A stretch of DNA of 64,000 bases from CALZBJ01 sp945619025 (GTDB lineage: Bacteria; Pseudomonadota; Gammaproteobacteria; Cardiobacteriales; Wohlfahrtiimonadaceae). Below the pieces are notes generated by a model, which made no database searches, was not told the DNA's origin, and was given only the letters and a program-made list of their open reading frames with translations. Shown one piece after another: positions 43,169 through 51,884 of the stretch; the first letter of the stretch is position 1; each line of letters begins with the position of its first letter. A program made the position numbers and the translations under genes. Location: positions 97,037-161,036 of the forward strand of contig CALZBJ010000005.1 of the NCBI GenBank assembly GCA_945619025.1, in the 5' to 3' direction.

Positions 43169-46100
43169 GTTAACCGCCGCACAGGCGGCTTAGAAACAAA
43201 CACACCGTTAATTAGCTTACCACGTCTTGTTAACCGCCGCACAGGCGGCTTAGAAAGAAAGCCGACAAAGAAGGTGAAGAGGGAAAGGGTTAACCGCCGC
43301 ACAGGCGGCTTAGAAAGTATCGATCAAGGTGATTTGAAGGGTACTGGTGTTAACCGCCGCACAGGCGGCTTAGAAACCCGTGATCGCCGTATTTCTCAAG
43401 ATGAAGAGGTTAACCGCCGCACAGGCGGCTTAGAAATCTTAAAACTTGGCGGGATTTCTGGCGGGATAGTTAACCGCCGCACAGGCGGCTTAGAAAGACG
43501 GCAAGCGAATTGGCCGAAAGACTCGGATGTTAACCGCCGCACAGGCGGCTTAGAAAAAGCTCGTTAAGATATTCAACAACTGATTCGAGTTAACCGCCGC
43601 ACAGGCGGCTTAGAAATCGTGGCGTGTGTCATGAAATGTAAGATCCACGTTAACCGCCGCACAGGCGGCTTAGAAACATTAAAACTAGCGATCTCGTGAT
43701 ATGGTTCTGTTAACCGCCGCACAGGCGGCTTAGAAATGATTGCGACACAGTTGCAACTGACTCGTCCGGTTAACCGCCGCACAGGCGGCTTAGAAATAGG
43801 AATAATGGATAAATCTTTGTTAAATAACGTTAACCGCCGCACAGGCGGCTTAGAAATCTCGGTCTTGGTGCTTCCCTCGCAAGTAATCGTTAACCGCCGC
43901 ACAGGCGGCTTAGAAATACAAAACGAAGGATTTCAGCGCCGTGATGAAGTTAACCGCCGCACAGGCGGCTTAGAAATGCCTGTCCAAAAAGCTCCACTAT
44001 TTGGTTTTGTTAACCGCCGCACAGGCGGCTTAGAAAGCTTTAGCGATGACTTCACCTGATTGCGACACGTTAACCGCCGCACAGGCGGCTTAGAAAAATC
44101 AGCTCGATAAATAACAACTCTAAAAAAGGTTAACCGCCGCACAGGCGGCTTAGAAATTCAAAATATGCGCCCATTGCTACTTGAGATCGTTAACCGCCGC
44201 ACAGGCGGCTTAGAAAAAACGGATCATCGTTAATATAAGGTTTTCTTGGTTAACCGCCGCACAGGCGGCTTAGAAATTAAATAAGTAAGCAGCGCCTCTA
44301 TTAATGCGGTTAACCGCCGCACAGGCGGCTTAGAAATTTTCAAAATAGACAATTGCGCCTTTCGGATAGTTAACCGCCGCACAGGCGGCTTAGAAAACTA
44401 ACATGATCTTCTAGCGTTGCTGTAATGTGTTAACCGCCGCACAGGCGGCTTAGAAAGTCGATTGGTGCCGACATCTATCTTGTAGCCCGTTAACCGCCGC
44501 ACAGGCGGCTTAGAAATGTGTTGTTTGGATTGAATACTGTTGCTTTTTGTTAACCGCCGCACAGGCGGCTTAGAAAAATAATCGTTAAACTCATCGTCAC
44601 TAAAAAATGTTAACCGCCGCACAGGCGGCTTAGAAATTGATTGTCCGACTTACTCCCGAGCATCTGCAGTTAACCGCCGCACAGGCGGCTTAGAAAATTT
44701 GTTATTGCAAGTGAATCTGACTTATATAGTTAACCGCCGCACAGGCGGCTTAGAAATCTCGGACACTTATTTGGGAAGATCTAGAATCGTTAACCGCCGC
44801 ACAGGCGGCTTAGAAATGTGGGCGGTAGACCTCCGTCTTCTTTTCGAAGTTAACCGCCGCACAGGCGGCTTAGAAAATAAAACAAGCGTTATTTTCGGCT
44901 TCATAAAAGTTAACCGCCGCACAGGCGGCTTAGAAACAACGGATAAATAATCACGTCAGGGCAAGATAGTTAACCGCCGCACAGGCGGCTTAGAAACGTA
45001 TTTAATAGACCGCCGTGATATGCAAGCTGTTAACCGCCGCACAGGCGGCTTAGAAATTATGATTCTGCATTTAAATCCGTGTGATTCAGTTAACCGCCGC
45101 ACAGGCGGCTTAGAAAACTGCCTTTTTCTTCAACCAAAATGCCAGGCTGTTAACCGCCGCACAGGCGGCTTAGAAAATTTTAAGTATTGATGCAAGCAGT
45201 GTCACAGGGTTAACCGCCGCACAGGCGGCTTAGAAATGCCTGCATACCTGCCTTATTTGATCCCCAGTGTTAACCGCCGCACAGGCGGCTTAGAAATTGA
45301 TGAGGATATGATAGTTTATTGTTTTAAAGTTAACCGCCGCACAGGCGGCTTAGAAATAACATGACCGCTAAAGTCATCTAATGAATGTTAACCGCCGCAC
45401 AGGCGGCTTAGAAAAAAAAGGATGGGTGTTATTATGCGCATGGAATGTTAACCGCCGCACAGGCGGCTTAGAAAATTGCCCGTCCATATATAGAATCATA
45501 TTGTCAGTTAACCGCCGCACAGGCGGCTTAGAAAAGTTGATGTCATATACAAAGAAAGCATATGTAGTTAACCGCCGCACAGGCGGCTTAGAAACTTGTG
45601 TTTTTACTGCCATAATTAAATTCTCTGTTAACCGCCGCACAGGCGGCTTAGAAAATCAGTACCAAGCGTTGCAATGATTGCGCTTGGTTAACCGCCGCAC
45701 AGGCGGCTTAGAAAATTAGGATTGCCTGATAATCATACTGGTTTATGTTAACCGCCGCACAGGCGGCTTAGAAATATATAGACTATAATACAAACTCAAT
45801 AGAAGAGTTAACCGCCGCACAGGCGGCTTAGAAATTCTGTAATTGTTCTTCTACATATTTAATTGCGTTAACCGCCGCACAGGCGGCTTAGAAAATCTAT
45901 TGATAACAAGACTATACATGCCTATAGTTAACCGCCGCACAGGCGGCTTAGAAATTTAACCGGCGGCCATTCTTCACCGCGCAGTAGTTAACCGCCGCAC
46001 AGGCGGCTTAGAAATCTAATCAAGGCTTTATATGCTTTTTGTTCGCGTTAACCGCCGCACAGGCGGCTTAGAAATATCTGTGGGTGAGTTTGATGATGTC

Positions 46101-46975
46101 CAAGACGTTAACCGCCGCACAGGCGGCTTAGAAATAAAGCGAAAAGCCACCATTAATAGCGGAGTCGTTAACCGCCGCACAGGCGGCTTAGAAAGCTATG
46201 GTCTCGATCGCTTGTGCTCGATAAGAGTTAACCGCCGCACAGGCGGCTTAGAAAACTCAGACGAGCAGAACATTCATCTGCTCGTTGTTAACCGCCGCAC
46301 AGGCGGCTTAGAAAGGTCTTGCTTTATATCTTGGTGTAAGCAGGGCGTTAACCGCCGCACAGGCGGCTTAGAAAATATTGTTGCCGGTGATATTGACAAC
46401 ATGGAAGTTAACCGCCGCACAGGCGGCTTAGAAACCCCGCATTTACGTCCGCAATGTGGAGTTATCGTTAACCGCCGCACAGGCGGCTTAGAAATTGTGG
46501 CTCGCTACCGAATACAGCGCGACACGGTTAACCGCCGCACAGGCGGCTTAGAAAAATATTGTTCAGCGTTAACACCGCAGCCATATGTTAACCGCCGCAC
46601 AGGCGGCTTAGAAATTATCCCAAAACTTAATCGTTACCTTGCTCATGTTAACCGCCGCACAGGCGGCTTAGAAAAGCAATACTCCAACTAGACCAAGAAC
46701 CAAACCGTTAACCGCCGCACAGGCGGCTTAGAAATCTTTAAATATGAATAACCTTCGCATATTATAGTTAACCGCCGCACAGGCGGCTTAGAAAAAAAAG
46801 AGAAGGAATATATTCAGAAATTAAGGGTTAACCGCCGCACAGGCGGCTTAGAAAAAGACTGACTTGCGGATAAATTAGGTAGTTTGTGTTAACCGCCGCA
46901 CAGGCGGCTTAGAAATTACTGCCACTTGCCGATACGCCACTCTCTACGTTAACCGCCGCATAGGCGGCAATAAAT
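43169..46975 (+). CRISPR. Type I-F CRISPR array, 64 repeats and 63 spacers
   Basis: The 28-bp repeat reads GTTAACCGCC, then GCACA, then GGCGGCTTAGAAA. CCGCC and GGCGG form the 5-bp Cas6f stem with a GCACA loop, and the last 8 bases CTTAGAAA give the crRNA 5' handle. Repeats 1-37 start every 60 bp from 43169 to 45329, repeats 38-62 every 60 bp from 45387 to 46827, then 46888 and 46948. Spacers are 32 nt except spacer 37 (30 nt, 45357-45386) and spacer 62 (33 nt, 46855-46887). By eye repeats 1-63 are identical; the last (46948-46975) has a C-to-T in the loop and an altered 3' end, marking the leader-distal end. No two spacers are identical. Confidence 0.99.
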
Positions 46976-47158
46976 CTCGATTGGACAAAAAAACATCAAG
47001 AGAGGATCGAACGGTGCCAAGTGTTTCGATTAAACGTATAATGCTTTCTCGCGATTCTTTGCAAAACTTATAGGATATTTTCGTTAATTAACGACTTGCA
47101 AAGACAATAGAATAGAGTCCCGGATGGATTCAGTGGTTTACTAAACGGATATTTGAAA

Positions 47159-47992
47159 ATGGCACGGAAAAAGAAGCAAAAAACGATTTTAGATAATCTT
47201 GCGAAAGAATTATTTAAGAAGAACAATCCCGTTTTTTGGGTGATCGGCGTTATATTACTCGTTCTTTCGTTCTATTTTAATGATTTTTTATTGCAATTAC
47301 CTGATCTCTCCCCAAAGACAGAGCAACAGCAATCAGAGACTGATTTTCCGATCGATCTTGAGGGATTATCGTTTAATCAAGCAAAATCTCGTTTGGTTCA
47401 GCTCTATAAAGATCACCCTGAGCAGAAAGAATTTTATTGTGGCTGTGATTTTAGCTGGGAAGGGAAAAAGGGGATTGTTGATCTCAAAAGTTGTGGCTAT
47501 AAAATCCGCAAAAATGAAGAGCGCGCGCGCCGGATTGAGTGGGAGCATGTGATGCCTGCGTACGCCTTTGGTAATCAGCTTCGATGCTGGCAAGAGGGTG
47601 GGCGGAAAGCGTGCCAAAACAACGCCTATTTTAATGTAATGGAGGGCGATATGCACAATCTTCAGCCGGCGGTTGGTGAGATTAATGGCGATCGTTCCAA
47701 CTTCCGTTTTAGCGATTTTGAGAAGACATTTACTCAATACGGAAAATGTGAGTTTTATACCGACTTTAAAAATCGCCAAGTCCAGCCTCGCAATGAGGTG
47801 AAAGGGATGATCGCGCGGACCTATCTCTATATGGAAAAACGTTATCAGCTCGATGTTGCTGATCAAGAAAAGAAATTGATGACGGTGTGGAACGCAGAAC
47901 ATCCGCCTAAAGCGTGGGAATGTAAACGTAACAATATCATTCAATCCATTCAGGGAAATGATAACGAATTTATTACTGAAAAATGCCGTTAA
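47159..47992 (+). CDS. EndA/NucM family endonuclease I with N-terminal membrane anchor
   Basis: 277 residues from the ATG at 47159-47161; a TTG at 47153 would add two residues. One membrane helix (about residues 22-42, FWVIGVILLVLSFYFNDFLL) follows a lysine-rich start. The endonuclease I domain has RRIEWEHVMPAYAFGNQLRCW (catalytic His and the beta-beta-alpha metal site) and NAYFNVMEGDMHNLQPAVGEINGDRSN. Paired cysteines suggest a periplasmic location. Such enzymes cut double-stranded DNA without sequence preference, in nutrient use or DNA uptake. It begins 183 nt after the last repeat on the same strand, probably a neighbour by chance. Confidence 0.92.
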   Translation: MARKKKQKTILDNLAKELFKKNNPVFWVIGVILLVLSFYFNDFLLQLPDLSPKTEQQQSETDFPIDLEGLSFNQAKSRLVQLYKDHPEQKEFYCGCDFSWEGKKGIVDLKSCGYKIRKNEERARRIEWEHVMPAYAFGNQLRCWQEGGRKACQNNAYFNVMEGDMHNLQPAVGEINGDRSNFRFSDFEKTFTQYGKCEFYTDFKNRQVQPRNEVKGMIARTYLYMEKRYQLDVADQEKKLMTVWNAEHPPKAWECKRNNIIQSIQGNDNEFITEKCR

Positions 47993-48034
47993 TATTGGAT
48001 TAATCGAGCACTAAACGTGATCGCATTGAGCGGT

Positions 48035-48490
48035 TTACCAGATCGGGAAGATGCGCTCAGCGATCACATTTTTCATCACAATGGTTGAGGTTAAGCGCAA
48101 AATACTCGGGATATTGGAGAGCTTTTCATCATAGAGCTTTTGGAAATCCTCGAGATTTTCAGCCACCACATGGAGCATATAATCCGGATCGCCAAAGAGC
48201 CGTTGTGCTTGCACAATCTCCGGAATATCGATCAGCGCATTTTCTAACCGTTTGATCGAATCATTATTGCCCTCTTTTAAATTAATAAAGACAATTGCCG
48301 AAAATTGAAGCCCGATTTTGTTCGGATCAAGCTGCGCCGAATAGCCTTTAATCGCGCCGGATTCCTCCAATTGTTTTACGCGACGATGGCAAGGGGAGAG
48401 GCTTAATCCTACGTGATTGGCAAGATCGGTGATCGACATACGGCCATCTTTTTGCAGTGCCGAAAGAATTTTTTTATCTATCGTATCCAT
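48035..48490 (-). CDS. Lrp/AsnC family transcriptional regulator
   Basis: The 151-residue protein begins DTIDKKILSALQKDGRMSITDLANHVGLSLSPCHRRVKQLEESGAIKGY, a standard Lrp-type helix-turn-helix. A RAM (ACT-like) ligand-binding domain follows (QRLFGDPDYMLHVVAENLEDF). It is divergent from a LysE/RhtB exporter with 148 bp between the starts, a common pair in which the regulator senses an amino acid and controls the exporter. The amino acid cannot be named from sequence. Confidence 0.94.
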   Translation of the reverse strand: MDTIDKKILSALQKDGRMSITDLANHVGLSLSPCHRRVKQLEESGAIKGYSAQLDPNKIGLQFSAIVFINLKEGNNDSIKRLENALIDIPEIVQAQRLFGDPDYMLHVVAENLEDFQKLYDEKLSNIPSILRLTSTIVMKNVIAERIFPIW

Positions 48491-48638
48491 GTAGAAGATT
48501 CCACTAATAAAGAAGGTGAATTGGAGAAACTTTGAAAGAAAATTCTAGCAAATAAGGGGTATTATTTCTAATTATTATCTTAACAGTAGAAGTTTTTTCC
48601 AATTTTATCAATTTTTTAGAAAAAGTGAGTCAATGTAG

Positions 48639-49256
48639 ATGGATTTCGGGATTTTAGCGACTTTTTGGACAGTCTCTTTTCTTTTTGTGATTACCCCCGG
48701 CGCGGATTGGGCCTATGCAATTTCAGCGGGCATTCGAGGGAAGGTGGTGCTGCCAGCGGTGTCGGGTATGCTGTTTGGTCACTTTTTAGCCACTGTCGTG
48801 GTCGCGCTTGGCGTTGGGGCAATTGTTGCAAAAAGCCCGATTTTAATGACGACGATTACGTTACTCGGTGCGGGGTATTTGCTTTGGCTTGGGACCAATT
48901 TAGTGCGTTCGCCCTCTCGCCCAAGTGAGGCCAGCGTCGCCGAGATGAATAGCTCAAAAAGTTGGGCGGTGAAGGGCTTTTTTGTCAGCGGCTTAAATCC
49001 AAAAGTCTTACTGCTCTTTTTAGCGCTATTACCCCAATTTACCGACCCCGGCTCATCGTGGGCACTCCCCATTCAGCTCGTATTACTCGGCCTTATTCAT
49101 ATTTTCAGTAGCGCCATTATCTACTCGCTCGTCGGTTATTGCTCGCAAGCGGTATTGCAAACGCGTCCTTCAGCAGCGCTCATAGTCAGCCGAATCTCAG
49201 GCTTTTTAATGATCATCATCGCATTGCTTCTCATTATCGGGCAATTGCGCGGTTAA
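48639..49256 (+). CDS. LysE/RhtB family amino acid exporter
   Basis: A 205-residue integral membrane protein with about six hydrophobic segments. The family signature is at the N-terminus: FLFVITPGADWAYAISAGIRGK, then GMLFGHFLATVVVALGVGAI. The mid-protein KSWAVKGFFVSGLNPKVLLLFLALLPQF is also typical. It expels an amino acid or homoserine-type compound. It is divergent from the Lrp-type gene. The start ATG at 48639 has a weak ribosome binding site. Confidence 0.93.
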   Translation: MDFGILATFWTVSFLFVITPGADWAYAISAGIRGKVVLPAVSGMLFGHFLATVVVALGVGAIVAKSPILMTTITLLGAGYLLWLGTNLVRSPSRPSEASVAEMNSSKSWAVKGFFVSGLNPKVLLLFLALLPQFTDPGSSWALPIQLVLLGLIHIFSSAIIYSLVGYCSQAVLQTRPSAALIVSRISGFLMIIIALLLIIGQLRG

Positions 49257-49351
49257 GTAATTCGTTAAACGCTTGATGAAATTCTGCCCTCATATTATGA
49301 TCGTTCAATTGCCAATTTTAGACGAAAAATAACGAAAATGTGAGGGTGGAG

Positions 49352-50941
49352 ATGGGTCAAAAAAGAGCGTTGTCGGCGCTTATAATGGTGCTTTTGTCGG
49401 GCGCTGTTTATGCTGAAACGATTGGTGATGTGGCGCAGGATGAATTGGTGCAAAATGAGGTTCCCGCACCGATAAAGATTGAGCTTAAAACGCCGGAAGG
49501 GTATTTCACGCGTTATTCAATGCTTGGCGATCAAGTTTTATATAACGACGCGCCGATTGAAGGGGCGGATGCGACGACATTTGTGCTGAAAAGCCACAAC
49601 TATGCTGTCGATAAAAATCATCTGTATCGGTATGGTAAAAAAGTCCCAACGATCTCGCCCGATGGCTTTACGTTTCTTGATCAAAATGAGCGTTACAGCA
49701 AAAATAATGATGCAGTGTATCTTGATGAAACGCCGATTAAAGCGGCCAATCCAAAGACCTTTACTCTGCTTGAATCTTATTACGGCAAAGATGATCGCTC
49801 GGCCTTTTATAAAACGTTTCCCATCGCCGGCAGTGAACCTGCAACGTTTGAGCTTCTTAATACCACATATGATTATGCGCGCGATAAGAATCGGCTCTAT
49901 TATCGTGACAGAGTGGTCAAAGGGGTTGATCCTACGAGCTTTCAGGTTTTTAATGAAGAATATACTAAAGACAGATATCACGCCTATTATCGTATGGAAC
50001 CGATTAAAAACGCCGATGCGCCGAGTTTTAATTGGTTAAAAGGGAGTTGGAGCTTCGATCAATATCAGGTGTTTTATCAAAATCGTGCGCTAAAAGGCGC
50101 TGATCCTGCCACCTTTACGCCGATAAATCCGCAGATGGGGCGCGATAAAGCGTCAGTTTTCTATCGTGATGCGATGATTGAGTCAGCCGATCCTCACACC
50201 TTTCATCATCTTTACGGGGATTTTTACGCCGATCAGCACGCGCTTTTTTATGAAGAGGTGTTGGTGAAGGGCACGGATATTACAACACTTGAGCCCATTG
50301 AATCGGACTTTCGGCAAGTTCAGTATGTTAAAGATGCGAAAAATGTATTTTATCAATCGCATCTAATTGATAAGGCCGATCCTGCGAGTTTTATCGTAAT
50401 TGGTCAGCTTCATGCTAAAGATAAAAACCATGTCTACCGACAATATAAGCGGATTGAAGGGGCAGACCCTGTCAGTTTTGAGCCCTATATATTGGCGCCC
50501 AAAAATTATCGTTATTCTAAAGATAAAACGCGGATCTATTTTGAGGAATATCCTCTTTTAAAATCCGATAGTGTAAGTTTTGAACATCTTGCAGGCGATT
50601 ATAGCCGTGACCGAAAACGGGTCTATTGGATGGAAAAAACGCTTAAAAAAGCCGACTCAAAAAGTTTTATACCGTTTGCAAATAATAGCTCATTTGGGAA
50701 GGATAAAAAGCGGGTCTATTACCAAGAAAAGATCATTAAAAAGGCCGATCCAAAAACCTTTGAACCTCTCGGAAAACACTCTTATTATGGCAAAGATGTG
50801 CACCATGTATATTATCAATCAACGCAGATTAAAGGAGCTGATCCCGCTTCATTTACTGAGCTTAAAAATGGCTATGCCGAAGATAAATATCGCCGTTATT
50901 ATCGCGATAAAGAAGCGCCAAAATCGGAGAGCAATCCTTAA
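49352..50941 (+). CDS. Secreted DKNYY-repeat protein
   Basis: 529 residues from the ATG at 49352-49354 (GGTGGAG upstream); a GTG at 49340 adds four residues. A signal peptide (MGQKRALSALIMVLLSGAVYAE) precedes about a dozen tandem units of roughly 40 residues with the pattern D-K-x-x-V-Y-Y, then I-K-G-A-D-P-x-S-F, for example DKNHVYRQYKRIEGADPVSF and DKKRVYYQEKIIKKADPKTF. This is the DKNYY family (Pfam-type domain of unknown function), probably a beta-rich exported repeat protein. Its stop shares a TTAA with the stop of the convergent small lipoprotein gene. Confidence 0.85.
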   Translation: MGQKRALSALIMVLLSGAVYAETIGDVAQDELVQNEVPAPIKIELKTPEGYFTRYSMLGDQVLYNDAPIEGADATTFVLKSHNYAVDKNHLYRYGKKVPTISPDGFTFLDQNERYSKNNDAVYLDETPIKAANPKTFTLLESYYGKDDRSAFYKTFPIAGSEPATFELLNTTYDYARDKNRLYYRDRVVKGVDPTSFQVFNEEYTKDRYHAYYRMEPIKNADAPSFNWLKGSWSFDQYQVFYQNRALKGADPATFTPINPQMGRDKASVFYRDAMIESADPHTFHHLYGDFYADQHALFYEEVLVKGTDITTLEPIESDFRQVQYVKDAKNVFYQSHLIDKADPASFIVIGQLHAKDKNHVYRQYKRIEGADPVSFEPYILAPKNYRYSKDKTRIYFEEYPLLKSDSVSFEHLAGDYSRDRKRVYWMEKTLKKADSKSFIPFANNSSFGKDKKRVYYQEKIIKKADPKTFEPLGKHSYYGKDVHHVYYQSTQIKGADPASFTELKNGYAEDKYRRYYRDKEAPKSESNP

Positions 50942-51108
50942 CAGTTCCCCTTTTTCGCTTGTCCGGGCGGGCAGAAATTGCCGTTTCCATTTTGTTTTGC
51001 ATCGATGGTAACACCTTCTGAATCAATCACTACACGATTGGGCATATCAGCACGTACTGAGCAGGCGGATAAGAGCATCACGCTCGCCATTAAAAGATAG
51101 AGTTTCAT
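50938..51108 (-). CDS. Small lipoprotein, 56 residues
   Basis: ATG at 51106-51108, stop at 50938-50940. The peptide starts MKLYLLMASVMLLSACSVRA, with a type II signal and lipobox LSAC (C16), so a mature lipoprotein of 41 residues is predicted. It ends NGNGNFCPPGQAKKGNC; the CPPGQAKKGxC ending recurs in small secreted proteobacterial proteins of unknown role, as I recall. AAGGAAA provides a ribosome binding site. It converges on the DKNYY gene, whose stop codon overlaps its own by two bases. Confidence 0.75.
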   Translation of the reverse strand: MKLYLLMASVMLLSACSVRADMPNRVVIDSEGVTIDAKQNGNGNFCPPGQAKKGNC

Positions 51109-51188
51109 CAATTGGTTTCCTTTTTATAAGAATTCTTTGGTTAGTTTTACTAAAATGAGCACTCCATTGCAAACAATATAAATTCGGT

Positions 51189-51569
51189 ATGAAATTATTC
51201 ATTTTTTTATTGATAACTCTGATGGGGCTTGGGGATTACGGAGATTCCCCTATTTTGTTTAATCAGGGAATCGTGATTGAAGAGATGGGACTTGAATTAG
51301 CTGATTCTATGGCTCAATCTCATCAAGGATCACAATTAGAGAAATTACTGAGTAATAAGAGTAATCAAAAGAAACATTATCCTCGGCTAATTATTATAGG
51401 AGGATTGATTGCATTTTATCTCTATATCTTTGTTCAGAGATTTTTTTATCAGCAGATTGAAGAAAAATTGGGTATTGAGCTTCCCTTTAATCACCTATCA
51501 GAGATACTTTTCTGGTTGATGATTGTTATCGTAGGATTAATCGGGGTAATGCTCTTAATGATTGTCTGA
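51189..51569 (+). CDS. Hypothetical membrane protein, 126 residues
   Basis: The protein has a hydrophobic N-terminus (MKLFIFLLITLMGLG) that could be a signal peptide or anchor, a polar middle (about 20-60), then two membrane helices (LIIIGGLIAFYLYIFVQRFF and ILFWLMIVIVGLIGVMLLMIV). The start is ATG at 51189; upstream AATATAAATTCGGT is a poor ribosome binding site. It ends 15 nt before the tRNA gene. I do not recognise a family, and no operon partner is evident. Confidence 0.55.
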   Translation: MKLFIFLLITLMGLGDYGDSPILFNQGIVIEEMGLELADSMAQSHQGSQLEKLLSNKSNQKKHYPRLIIIGGLIAFYLYIFVQRFFYQQIEEKLGIELPFNHLSEILFWLMIVIVGLIGVMLLMIV

Positions 51570-51584
51570 AAATAATGAAAGAAT

Positions 51585-51661
51585 TGGCGCCCTAGACAGG
51601 AATCGAACCTGTGGCCTTTCTCTTAGGAGGAGAACGCTCTATCCGACTGAGCTACCAGGGC
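51585..51661 (-). tRNA. tRNA-Arg (anticodon CCU)
   Basis: A full cloverleaf is readable on the minus strand. Acceptor GCCCTGG pairs with CTAGGGC, the D-arm is GCTCAGTCGGATAGAGC, the anticodon stem TTCTC/GAGAA holds the loop CTCCTAA (anticodon CCT), and the T-arm is ACAGG TTCGATT CCTGT. CCA is encoded after a G discriminator. It decodes AGG codons. No duplicated 3' end or integrase is seen nearby. Confidence 0.97.
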
Positions 51662-51884
51662 GTGGGGTACTATTCTACGCCTCTCATTTTTAGATGTAAA
51701 TTTTGCGCTCATTTTTTATGATCTTGATCGGACAAATTGGGATTTTTAGAGCAGGAATTATATTGGATTTCCGTATATGAGAATCATTGTTATTTCAGCG
51801 GCTTAATAAATTATCGCAATCTTAAAAAGTCTACAAAAACACGCTATAATGGCCGATTGATTGTTATATTTAAGGGTTACGATT

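Noticed and set aside
43857..44792. Spacers 12 and 27 both begin TCTCGG, and 14 and 35 both begin TGCCTG
   Set aside because: A 6-nt agreement is expected by chance among 63 spacers, and the remaining bases differ.
45655..45690. Short stem CAAGCG/CGCTTG in spacer 42
   Set aside because: Only six pairs with a wide loop; not clearly above chance.
43274..46691. Several ORFs of about 70-220 codons across the array on both strands, with a repeated VNRRTGGLE or SKPPVRRLT peptide
   Set aside because: The 60-bp repeat-spacer unit is a multiple of three, so the repeat stays in one frame and gives long chance ORFs. They have no ribosome binding sites and are not genes.
43169..46975. Self-targeting spacers against genes in this window
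   Set aside because: A by-eye comparison showed no match, but a proper search of all 63 spacers on both strands was not possible, so no claim is made.
47366..47944. A 192-codon ORF on the minus strand inside the endonuclease gene
   Set aside because: It is the shadow of the plus-strand gene, whose product has clear family motifs; the antisense product has no recognisable features.
51585..51661. The tRNA-Arg gene as an integration site for a mobile element
   Set aside because: No integrase, no repeated tRNA 3' end and no island-like genes are seen on either side.
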